This document shows positions 25,538 to 33,325 of a stretch of 64,000 nt of DNA, piece by piece. The notes beneath the pieces are model-generated. The model had not been told where the DNA came from. It saw only the letters and a list, made by a program, of their open reading frames with translations, and searched no databases. This DNA comes from Paucimonas lemoignei (GTDB taxonomy: Bacteria > Pseudomonadota > Gammaproteobacteria > Pseudomonadales > Pseudomonadaceae). The stretch spans positions 3,224,001-3,288,000 of the forward strand of contig LS483371.1 of assembly GCA_900475325.1 (NCBI GenBank), given 5' to 3'. Both the position numbers and the translations under genes were made by a program. Each line of letters begins with the position of its first letter. Within the stretch, counting starts at the first letter, position 1.

Positions 25538-26259
25538 CGGGCAAACCTCGCGGCCAGCAGAGGCAGTGAAGTTCCGGATTCGCTGAGGCTGTCGTAGACC
25601 TTCTCAAGGGTCATGGCCTGAAAGGTTTCGATATGGCGCCGGGCGATCAGCTCGGCACGCTTGCCGTCGCCCTCTTCAAAGGCGCTGATCATCGCGTTGT
25701 GGTCGTGCTTGATCTCCGGTTTGGTCTGCTGCACGTTGAAACCCAATGCCACCAGCCGGGTCATCTCATCCATCAGGCCCGACAGGGTTCGCACCAGTCG
25801 CTCATTGCCAGAGGCTTCGATGATCGCCATGTGGAAGGCTTTGTTGGCGTCCATGAACACGTCGATCTGCTCCGACAGCGGTGCCGGATGCCGCACCCGG
25901 CAGGCGGCTTCCAGGGCGCGCAACTGATCAAGATCCACCCGCCCGACCGCAAGACGCGCCGCCATGGGTTCGAGCTGCACACGCAGGGCGAAGATTTCTT
26001 CCACGTCTTTCAAGGTGATTGGCGCCACCTGATAACCCTTGCGCGGAATGGAGCGCAGCAGATTCTCGTGGCACAGACGGGTCAGCGCGATCCGGCAGCT
26101 GCTCTTGCCGATGGCGTAATCGGCCATCAAGTCCGGTTCTGTGATTTTGGTACCAGGCATCAACCGGCAAGAGAGGATGTCGCGGCGAATGCGGCTATAG
26201 GCGTCGTCGCCAAAACTGGCGATTTCGGGGCTGGCAAACGGCGTGGCGGAGATAGTCAT
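25534..26259 (-). CDS. GntR/FadR-family transcriptional regulator, 241 aa
   Basis: N-terminal winged HTH (YSRIRRDILSCRLMPGTKIT then ALTRLCHENLL) and a C-terminal FCD ligand domain (residues ~85-225, with the D-x3-H type metal/ligand site around FMDANKAFHMAI and the final HIETFQ). First gene of the operon. The ATG at 26259 is chosen over the TTG at 26262. Two identical 13-bp palindromes upstream are its probable operators, suggesting autoregulation and control of the whole downstream operon. The inducer should be an acid imported or formed by the pathway. Confidence 0.88.
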   Translation of the reverse strand: MTISATPFASPEIASFGDDAYSRIRRDILSCRLMPGTKITEPDLMADYAIGKSSCRIALTRLCHENLLRSIPRKGYQVAPITLKDVEEIFALRVQLEPMAARLAVGRVDLDQLRALEAACRVRHPAPLSEQIDVFMDANKAFHMAIIEASGNERLVRTLSGLMDEMTRLVALGFNVQQTKPEIKHDHNAMISAFEEGDGKRAELIARRHIETFQAMTLEKVYDSLSESGTSLPLLAARFAR

Positions 26260-26279
26260 CAAGCGGGCTCGATCCAGTC

Positions 26280-26294
26280 TGTGAGCTGCTCACA
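26280..26294. promoter_or_regulatory. Operator palindrome TGTGAGCTGCTCACA
   Basis: Perfect 15-bp inverted repeat 21 bp upstream of the GntR gene start, where a bound dimer would block transcription or early elongation. The half site recurs as GCTGTGAGG at about 26302. Confidence 0.7.
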
Positions 26295-26394
26295 GCCAGA
26301 TGCTGTGAGGCTTACCAAGAGCCGCTAAGCTAATCCATAACCGCCCAAATCCGAACGAACCCTTTGGGCTAAGAATATGCGCCGTGAGCATAAC

Positions 26395-26407
26395 GTGAGC
26401 TGCTCAC
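26395..26407. promoter_or_regulatory. Second operator copy GTGAGCTGCTCAC
   Basis: The same palindrome, 114 bp centre-to-centre from the first, about eleven helical turns, compatible with cooperative binding or looping. A further half site GCCGTGAGCA lies next to it. The rest of the 26260-26584 gap holds a REPIN and nothing else I can name. Confidence 0.7.
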
Positions 26408-26461
26408 AGAGCGAAAATGCATAAAAGCCACATCGGCCATGCGCCATACACACCGCGGTTC

Positions 26462-26543
26462 TGTAGGAGTTGTTGAAGGTTACGACGGCGACGAATGCGG
26501 TTTGCCTGATGCACCGCATTCGCAGCCTTCGGCAGCTCCTACA
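26462..26543. repeat. REPIN (TGTAGGAG type)
   Basis: Left arm TGTAGGAGTTGTTGAAGGTT is diverged; right arm CGCAGCCTTCGGCAGCTCCT is canonical. It lies between the divergent GntR promoter region and the end of the peptide-ABC operon. Confidence 0.85.
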
Positions 26544-26584
26544 AGGTTCTGCGTTTCACACTGGTCAGTTCGCGCCATACCCCC

Positions 26585-28258
26585 TCAAATCGCAATCCGC
26601 AACAGCGCCACCGCTCTGGAGAACTCATCCAGTTGATCCAGATAAAGCCGACCTGGCACGTCGGCCAGCAAGCGGCGGGTATAGCCGTGGGTAGGCGACT
26701 GGAACACCTGCTCGCTGCTGCCCTTCTCCACCACCTTGCCCGCCTGCATGACCACCACCTGATCGGAGATTTGCCGCACCACGGCCAGGTCATGGGAGAT
26801 AAACAGATAGCTCAGGCCCAATCGCTGTTGCAGGCCGGCGAGCAACGCAAGAATCTGGGTCTGCACCGACGCATCCAGTGCTGACAGCGGCTCATCGAGC
26901 ACCACCAGTTCCGGCTCCAGCGCCAGGGCTCTGGCAATGGCGACGCGCTGGCGTTGCCCGCCCGACAGCTGCCCCGGCCTGCTATGCAACAAGCGCGATG
27001 GCAACTCGACCTGCTCAAGCAGCTCGGCGGCCCGGGCGTTGCGCCAGGCTTTGTCGCCTACGGCGTAGGCTTGCAAAGGCTCGGTGATGATCTGTTCCAG
27101 GGTAAAGCGCGGGTCCAGCGAGGCGTAAGGGTTCTGGTAGACCACCTGAATCCTGCGTCGCAACGACTGCCAGTCGCGCCGCGAATATTGGCTGATGTCT
27201 TCGCCATCAAACAACACCCGGCCCGCATCGAGTTTTTCCAGGCCGACGATCAGCCGTGCAGTGGTGGATTTCCCCGACCCCGACTCCCCCACCAGGCCCG
27301 TGGTGCCATGCCGCACCACCGAGAACGAAACCCCATCCACGGCAGGCAAGCCCGGATTACGCCAGCTAGAAAAATCCTTATGCAGTTGCTCCACCACCAG
27401 CAACGGCTGGTCGGCGACGAAACCTGCTCTGCGTACTTTGGGCTCAGCGGGCTGGACCACGGTCGCCAACGCCGGGACGGTCTTCAGCAATTGCCGGGTA
27501 TACGCATGCTGCGGGCGATGGAATATTTGACCAGTGCCACCGCTTTCGACAATCCGCCCGCGATGCATCACCAGTACCCGATCAGCGCGGTCCAACGCCA
27601 CCCCCAGATCGTGAGTGATCAGCAATACCGCCGTGCCCCGCTCCCGCGCAAGGGCCTGCAATCGATCCAGAATCTGCCGCTGCACGCCAAGGTCCAGCGC
27701 ACTGGTGGGTTCATCGGCAATGATCAGCGCCGGGTTGTTGGCCAGGGCGATTGCAATCAACACCCGCTGACGCATCCCTCCGGACAGCTGATGAGGAAAG
27801 CTGCGCCCGACCCGCTCCACGTGCTTGAGGCCCACCTCTTCGAGCAGCGCCGAGGCTCGCAATCGGGCTGCGGCGCGCGGCACGCCGTGGATGGTCATCG
27901 CTTCCTGCAACTGGGCATCGATGCGTTTCACCGGATCCAGCGACAGACCCGGATCCTGAGGCACAAAGCCCAGCACCTTGCCACGCAGGCTTCGCCAATG
28001 GCGCTCAGTGGCAGCGATGTGTTCAACCCCATTGAGCAAAATACTGCCGGACTCGATGCGGCCATTGGCGGCCAGCAAGCCCACCAGCGCCGCTGCGGTG
28101 GTGGATTTCCCCGAGCCAGACTCACCGACGACTGCGACGATTTCGCCGGGGTACAAGGCAAAGTCGATCTGGCTGACGCCGTCCACTCGACCGTCCTGGG
28201 TCTGATAACCAATGCACAAACCCTCGACCTTCAAGACTGCGTTACGGGCATCGCTCAT
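26585..28258 (-). CDS. Dual-domain peptide-type ABC ATPase, 557 aa
   Basis: DppD- and DppF-like ATPases fused in one chain. First Walker A GESGSGKST at 45-53, second at about 322-330. Signatures LSGGMRQRVLIAIAL and LSGGQRQRVAIARAL; Walker B LIIADEPTSALD and LVVLDEPLSALD. Fused ATPases of this kind serve dipeptide, opine or glutathione-type importers. Last gene of the operon, overlapping permease 28255 by 4 nt. Confidence 0.9.
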   Translation of the reverse strand: MSDARNAVLKVEGLCIGYQTQDGRVDGVSQIDFALYPGEIVAVVGESGSGKSTTAAALVGLLAANGRIESGSILLNGVEHIAATERHWRSLRGKVLGFVPQDPGLSLDPVKRIDAQLQEAMTIHGVPRAAARLRASALLEEVGLKHVERVGRSFPHQLSGGMRQRVLIAIALANNPALIIADEPTSALDLGVQRQILDRLQALARERGTAVLLITHDLGVALDRADRVLVMHRGRIVESGGTGQIFHRPQHAYTRQLLKTVPALATVVQPAEPKVRRAGFVADQPLLVVEQLHKDFSSWRNPGLPAVDGVSFSVVRHGTTGLVGESGSGKSTTARLIVGLEKLDAGRVLFDGEDISQYSRRDWQSLRRRIQVVYQNPYASLDPRFTLEQIITEPLQAYAVGDKAWRNARAAELLEQVELPSRLLHSRPGQLSGGQRQRVAIARALALEPELVVLDEPLSALDASVQTQILALLAGLQQRLGLSYLFISHDLAVVRQISDQVVVMQAGKVVEKGSSEQVFQSPTHGYTRRLLADVPGRLYLDQLDEFSRAVALLRIAI

Positions 28259-29142
28259 GATTTGTGTCCCTGTAGATCCTGCACCGCCCGCGCCAGCTGG
28301 TTAGCCGCCAGCACCACCGAAGCCACTACCAGACCCGGCAGCGTCGTGTACCACCAGGCCGCGACCATGTAATTGCGCCCTTCGGAAATCAACAAGCCCC
28401 ACTCCGGCTGCGGCGGTGGTGCGCCAAAGCCGAGAAAGCTCAAGGCCGAGACCGACAGCACGGCGCTGCCGAATTCCAGCGCCGCCAGGGCAAGTACCGG
28501 CCCGGCCGCGTGGGCCAGAATATGCCGCCGGATGATGGTCCATGGGCCTACACCACAGGACACCGCCGCCTCGACAAACACCGATGTTCGCCAGCGCAAC
28601 ACCTCACCACGCACCAGCCGGGCAAAGGTTGCCACCGACGACAGCCCCACCGCCAAGGCGATGTTCAGGGTGCCGAAACCCAGTACGGTAATAATCGCCA
28701 TGGCCAGCAACAACGAGGGGATGGCCATCAACACTTCCACCACACGCATGAGCAACGCATCCACCAGGCCACCGAAATAACCGGCAATAACCCCCAGCAA
28801 GATGCCCACCAGCAGGGCAATCGCAACCGCCAGCGCCGTGGCCTGCAAGGAAATCGCCGAGCCATGCACGGCCCGGCTGTAGAGATCACGGCCCAATTGG
28901 TCAGTGCCAAACCAATGGGTAGCGCTCGGCCCTTGCAGCGCCTGGCTTGGCACACCCAGCAAAGGGTCGTAATGGCTGAACACCCCTGGCCACAACGCCC
29001 AGGCCAGGACTAGCAGCAACACCGCGACACCCAGCGGCAGCAGCGGACGCCGGCGCAGCAGCACGCGGGTTTTATGGCTCCAGCGAGGGCGATTGAACGG
29101 GCTGTTATTCAGCGCCAGATCTTCATTCAGTGCGACAGTCAT
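28255..29142 (-). CDS. DppC-like ABC permease, 295 aa
   Basis: Peptide/nickel-type inner-membrane permease. An N-terminal cytoplasmic region leads to the first helix LPLGVAVLLLVLAWALWPGV, with the periplasmic HWFGTDQLGRDLYSR motif typical of DppC/OppC and an EAA-like loop FVEAAVSCGVGPWTIIRRHI. Overlaps the preceding fusion gene as ATGA. Confidence 0.92.
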   Translation of the reverse strand: MTVALNEDLALNNSPFNRPRWSHKTRVLLRRRPLLPLGVAVLLLVLAWALWPGVFSHYDPLLGVPSQALQGPSATHWFGTDQLGRDLYSRAVHGSAISLQATALAVAIALLVGILLGVIAGYFGGLVDALLMRVVEVLMAIPSLLLAMAIITVLGFGTLNIALAVGLSSVATFARLVRGEVLRWRTSVFVEAAVSCGVGPWTIIRRHILAHAAGPVLALAALEFGSAVLSVSALSFLGFGAPPPQPEWGLLISEGRNYMVAAWWYTTLPGLVVASVVLAANQLARAVQDLQGHKS

Positions 29143-31850
29143 TTGCCAGCCCCTCCCTGCATACGCGGATCGAGCAAGGGATACAGCAGATCCACCAGCA
29201 AATTCACGCCGATGAAAATCACCGCTGCCAGCACCACCACGCCCTGCACCAACGGAATGTCCTGGCCACTCACCGCCCCTTGCGCAAGACGGCCGACGCC
29301 CTCCCGGGAAAACACCGTCTCGGTCACCACCGAACCGGCCAGCAGGTTGCCGACGATCACTCCCGACAGGCTGAGTAACGGGATCGCAGCGTTATGCAGC
29401 AGATGCACAAACAACAGGCGACTCGGGCTGAGCCCCTTGGCGATCAGCACCTCCACAAATGGCTGAGCACGCACCGCTTGCAGGGAGCGGGTCAGCACCT
29501 GAGCAATCACTGCCGCCGTGGGAATGGCCAGGGTCATTGCAGGCAGCACCAACGCGCTGAAACCCTGATTACCCATGGCCGGAAACCAGTGCCAGGTAAA
29601 CGAGAAGCCTTGCAGCAGAAGCAACCCGATCCAGAAGGTCGGTAATGACACCGCCACCGACGGGATACCCAGCAAGCCATTGCGCAGCCAGTCGCGCTTG
29701 ACCAGGCTGGCGGTCAGCGCCAGGGCAATGCCCGCCAGCAAGGCAAAGCCAAGGGCCAAAAAGGTCAGCGCTGCGGTGGCGGGCAGCGCTTGAATCAAGG
29801 CTTGCACCACCGGCTCACCGCTTTGTATCGAGCTGCCGAAATCCAGGTGCAACGCCTTCCACAAGGCAATGCCGTACTGCACCGGCAATGGTTGATCCAG
29901 ATGATATTCAGCGCGCAGGGCATTGATCTGCACTTGATCCACCGCCGAGGGCTCGCCCTGTTGATTGAGCATGATGCTGACCGGATCGCTGGGCAGCGCA
30001 TACAGAATCACGAACGACACGCTGAACGCCGCCCATAACACCAGCAACGACTGGCCGATGCGGCTGAGCAGGTAGAACGAAGCTTGTCTGTAGCGCCTAC
30101 CGTTTCTTGTGTGGGAGCGAGCTTGCTCGCGAAGGGGCAGGAACATCCGGCCTACCTTTCGGGTCTGCAAATACGCCTTCGCAAGCAAGCTTGCTCCCAC
30201 GGGGTCTCCGGTTGCCATCTTGCCGCGTTGTGTCAGTGCCATTTGTTTCTCCTGCCGCTGCAACCAGGTATCAAAAAACTGCAACCGCGACGACGCCTCG
30301 AAATGCAGCCCGTGCACTTGTTTGCCGTGGGCCAGCACTGTGGCCAGTTCGATCAGGGGGATGGCGTGGGCTTCGCGCAGCAGGATGTCGCTGGCCTGAT
30401 CGATCAGTTGCTGCCGTTGCGGGCCGTCGAGGGTGGCGGCGGCATCACGCAGCACGTCGTCAACAAGCCCCGGCTGGCGGCGGTTGTAGTTGCGCCCCGG
30501 TGATTGATAAACCGTGCGGATCACATCCGGGTCAGCGCGGGTCAGGTTGAAAAAGGTCAGGTGCATGTCGCCGCTTGCCTGCAAGGCGGATACCTGGCTG
30601 ATCGTGGATTTGTTCAGCCGCAGGTCAACGCCCACCTGACGCCACTGCTGCTGGACCAGTTCAAGAATCGGCGCGTTCTGCCAGTAACTCAGCTGCAGCG
30701 CCAGACGCTTGCCGTCGCGCACGCGAATGCCATCGGTACCGACTTGCCAGCCCGCGTCATCCAACAGTTTGCGCGCACCATCCGGGTCGAAAGCCAGCAA
30801 CGGGGACAGATCCCGATAGAACGGCGTGCTGCTGGCCAACAGCGCGGTGGCCGGTTTCTGGTAACGGGAAATGATGCTGCGCAGCTGCTCCCGGTCGATG
30901 GCTTTGCTCAAGGCCTGGCGCACTTTCACGTCGCTGTACAGCGGGTCGGTTTCGTCAGGCGTCAGGTTGTAGACCACGCCGGGGTTGGCCCGGGCCAGTA
31001 ACGGCACACCTTGGCTTTCCAAGACCTGTTCGTTCTGCGCCACCACGCCGGTGTCCACATCGATCTGCCCCGATAACAAGCTGCCCAGGCGTACGCCAGA
31101 TTCCGGCACGATCACGAACTCAATGCCCTCCAGCCAGGCCTTGCCCTGATGACTGGCCAGGGATGATGGCCAGTTATAGGCCTCGTGGCGCGCCAACTGC
31201 ACCCGTTGGTTATGCACGAATGACTTCAGCACAAAAGGCCCGCTGCCCAGCAGATTGCCCTGACAGCGCTCGGCGGATGGCAACGCTAGTGTCGACGCTG
31301 CCAGCAGGCCGAGGCTCATGGTCGAGGTGGCCTGCAGAAACTGCGCGTTGGACTGCCCGAACTCAATCACCACCGTTTTCGCGTCTGGCGTCTCGATGGC
31401 TTTCAGCCCCGCCAGATAGGTCGAGCCCAGGATCGAGCGTGCGCCGAGGGTGATGATGTTTTCGAAGTTGGCCTTGACGGCCGCTGCATCCAGCGCGCTG
31501 CCATCGCTGAATTTCACCCCCTCGCGCAGATAGAAGGTGAAGCGCCTGGAATCGGCATCCACCTCCCAGCGGGTGGCGAGCCAAGGGACGATTTCGCCGG
31601 TTTTCGGGTCTTGGTCAGTGAGGGAATCCACCACCTGACGGCCCACATTGAGCGCGGTGTTATTGCCCGCCTGTTGCGGGTCGATGCAATTGGGGTCGCC
31701 ATCCAGCGCGACTTTGAGGGTGCCGCCGGAGACTGGAGTGGCCGCGGCCTTGTTCGCTGTCTCAGCGGTTTTATCACCGCAGGCGGCCAGGCTGACTGCG
31801 ATGCATAGCAGGCAAAGCCGGGAGAGTTTTAACGGAGTATTCAAGGTCAT
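29139..31850 (-). CDS. Peptide-type binding lipoprotein fused in frame to DppB-like permease, 903 codons
   Basis: Residues 1-536 are a family 5 extracellular solute-binding protein (lipobox LAAC; GGTLKVALDGDPNCIDPQQA). Residues from ~590 are a DppB-like permease (YALPSDPVSIMLN; ALRAEYHLDQPLPVQYG; EAA loop VEVLIAKGLSPSRLLFV). Between them a 90-bp REPIN encodes residues 551-580, with no stop anywhere. An internal ATG at 30242 (residue 537) has AGGAG 6 nt upstream and would give a 367-residue permease, or 337 without the REPIN, the normal DppB size. A secreted lipoprotein fused before a permease whose N-terminus should be cytoplasmic conflicts in topology, so internal initiation is likely needed for function. 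Could otherwise be a damaged operon. Confidence 0.8.
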   Translation of the reverse strand: MTLNTPLKLSRLCLLCIAVSLAACGDKTAETANKAAATPVSGGTLKVALDGDPNCIDPQQAGNNTALNVGRQVVDSLTDQDPKTGEIVPWLATRWEVDADSRRFTFYLREGVKFSDGSALDAAAVKANFENIITLGARSILGSTYLAGLKAIETPDAKTVVIEFGQSNAQFLQATSTMSLGLLAASTLALPSAERCQGNLLGSGPFVLKSFVHNQRVQLARHEAYNWPSSLASHQGKAWLEGIEFVIVPESGVRLGSLLSGQIDVDTGVVAQNEQVLESQGVPLLARANPGVVYNLTPDETDPLYSDVKVRQALSKAIDREQLRSIISRYQKPATALLASSTPFYRDLSPLLAFDPDGARKLLDDAGWQVGTDGIRVRDGKRLALQLSYWQNAPILELVQQQWRQVGVDLRLNKSTISQVSALQASGDMHLTFFNLTRADPDVIRTVYQSPGRNYNRRQPGLVDDVLRDAAATLDGPQRQQLIDQASDILLREAHAIPLIELATVLAHGKQVHGLHFEASSRLQFFDTWLQRQEKQMALTQRGKMATGDPVGASLLAKAYLQTRKVGRMFLPLREQARSHTRNGRRYRQASFYLLSRIGQSLLVLWAAFSVSFVILYALPSDPVSIMLNQQGEPSAVDQVQINALRAEYHLDQPLPVQYGIALWKALHLDFGSSIQSGEPVVQALIQALPATAALTFLALGFALLAGIALALTASLVKRDWLRNGLLGIPSVAVSLPTFWIGLLLLQGFSFTWHWFPAMGNQGFSALVLPAMTLAIPTAAVIAQVLTRSLQAVRAQPFVEVLIAKGLSPSRLLFVHLLHNAAIPLLSLSGVIVGNLLAGSVVTETVFSREGVGRLAQGAVSGQDIPLVQGVVVLAAVIFIGVNLLVDLLYPLLDPRMQGGAGK
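30111..30200. repeat. REPIN inside the ABC fusion gene, 90 bp
   Basis: Arms GTGGGAGCGAGCTTGCTCGC and GCAAGCAAGCTTGCTCCCAC. Exactly 30 codons, translated as residues 551-580 of the fused frame. A TAG lies in another frame 12-14 nt beyond it (30097-30099). Confidence 0.92.
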
Positions 31851-31880
31851 GGGCGCAATTCTGAATTAGAACGAAATTTC

Positions 31881-31954
31881 TGTAGGAGCTGCCGCAGGCT
31901 GCGAATCGCGATGTGCCTGATACTCCGCTTTCGCAGCCTTCGGCAGCTCCTACA
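31881..31954. repeat. REPIN (TGTAGGAGC type)
   Basis: Arms TGTAGGAGCTGCCGCAGGCT and its near complement. It fills the 121-bp gap between the flavin monooxygenase and the ABC fusion gene and may attenuate or stabilise segments of one long transcript. Confidence 0.9.
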
Positions 31955-31971
31955 GTGAGGATGTGCGTTTG

Positions 31972-33312
31972 TCACGGCGCTGCCGCATACCGATTCTTGA
32001 TATACGGCAACCCAAGGTTTTCCCGCAGGCTGCGGCCCTGATAGTCGTGCTGGAACAGCCCACGGCGTTGCAACTCGGGCACCACGCCTTCGGCGAAATC
32101 GCTGATGCCCTCGTGCAGGCCACTGAACATCACGTTGAAACCATCCGCCGCGCCTGCTTCAAACCACACTTGAAAATCATCGGCGATGCTTTGCGGGGTG
32201 CCGATCAGGATTCGGTGCCCACCGGCCGTCAGCTTGTTGAACAGCTGACGAACCGTGGGACGCTCGCGGCGGATCAGATCGAAAACCAGTTTCTGGCGGC
32301 TCTTGTGGGTGTTGGTGTCGAAGGTTTCCGGCGGTAGCGGCACCACTTCGTCGAACGGCAATTCAGACAGGTCGAAACCCAGGCTGGTGAAGCGCGAAAT
32401 GGTGCGCAGGAATGACTTGGGGTCCAGCAACTCCTGCAAACGGTCGTACTTGGCCTGGGCTTCGGCTTGAGTGCGGCCGACCACCGTGGAGACTCCTGGC
32501 AGCACTTTCAGGTGATCAGGATTACGGCCCAGTGCCGCCGCCCGCTGTTTGATTTCGGCATAGAACGCCTGGCCCTGCTCCACCGTGTGTTGCGCGGTAA
32601 ACACCAGCTCTCCGGCCCGAGCCGCAAGCGCACGACCGGCATCGGAAGATCCCGCCTGGGCGATCACCGGGTAGCCCTGCACCGGCCGCGCCGCATTGAG
32701 CGGGCCTTTGACCTGGAACGCTTTGCCGTGGTGGTCCAGCACATGCATTTTGTCCACGTCGAGCCAGGTGCCGCTGGCCTTGTCCTGCACAAAAGCATCG
32801 TCTTCCCAGCTGTCCCACAGCCCGGCCACCACGTCGTAGAACTCTTCGGCACGCTCATAGCGGTCGGCATGCTGGACATGAGCATCCAGATTGAAGTTCT
32901 CGCCACCGCCCAGTGAAGTCACCAGATTCCAGCCAGCCCTGCCGCCGCTCAGGTGATCGATATTGGCCAGCTTGCGGGCGATGTTATACGGCTCGTTGTA
33001 AGTGGTGCTGGCGGTGCCGATCAAGCCGATATCACGAGTGACCAGCGCCAGTGCCGGGATCAATACCAGAGGGTCCCAACGCACGCTGTTGGGGCCCCGA
33101 GCCAGGGCTTGCAGGTCCAGTTCGACGTTGAGGCTGTCATTGAAAAACAGCGTATGGAAGCGGGCTTTTTCCAGGGTTTCGGCGATCCAGCGAAAGTGCC
33201 CGAAATCCTTGAAGGAGTCCGCAGCAGCGCTGGGGTGACGCCAGCTGGACCCCATGATCCCGGCGCTGGGGATGAACGCGCCGAGGATGATCTGTGGTTT
33301 TGCTGTGCTCAT
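31972..33312 (-). CDS. LLM flavin-dependent monooxygenase (NtaA/DszA family), 446 aa
   Basis: FMN-dependent bacterial-luciferase-like monooxygenase. Family segments NIARKLANIDHLSGGRAGWN, QHADRYERAEEFYDVV and VIAQAGSSDAGRALAARAGE are present, as in NtaA, SnaA and DszA enzymes that oxidise nitrilotriacetate, streptogramin or sulfur compounds with FMNH2 from a separate reductase. No reductase gene is adjacent. Lies 13 nt downstream of the TonB receptor in a cluster with an SsuA-like protein, which favours a role in organosulfur scavenging (inference). Confidence 0.88.
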   Translation of the reverse strand: MSTAKPQIILGAFIPSAGIMGSSWRHPSAAADSFKDFGHFRWIAETLEKARFHTLFFNDSLNVELDLQALARGPNSVRWDPLVLIPALALVTRDIGLIGTASTTYNEPYNIARKLANIDHLSGGRAGWNLVTSLGGGENFNLDAHVQHADRYERAEEFYDVVAGLWDSWEDDAFVQDKASGTWLDVDKMHVLDHHGKAFQVKGPLNAARPVQGYPVIAQAGSSDAGRALAARAGELVFTAQHTVEQGQAFYAEIKQRAAALGRNPDHLKVLPGVSTVVGRTQAEAQAKYDRLQELLDPKSFLRTISRFTSLGFDLSELPFDEVVPLPPETFDTNTHKSRQKLVFDLIRRERPTVRQLFNKLTAGGHRILIGTPQSIADDFQVWFEAGAADGFNVMFSGLHEGISDFAEGVVPELQRRGLFQHDYQGRSLRENLGLPYIKNRYAAAP

Positions 33313-33325
33313 GCTCGTATCCCTG

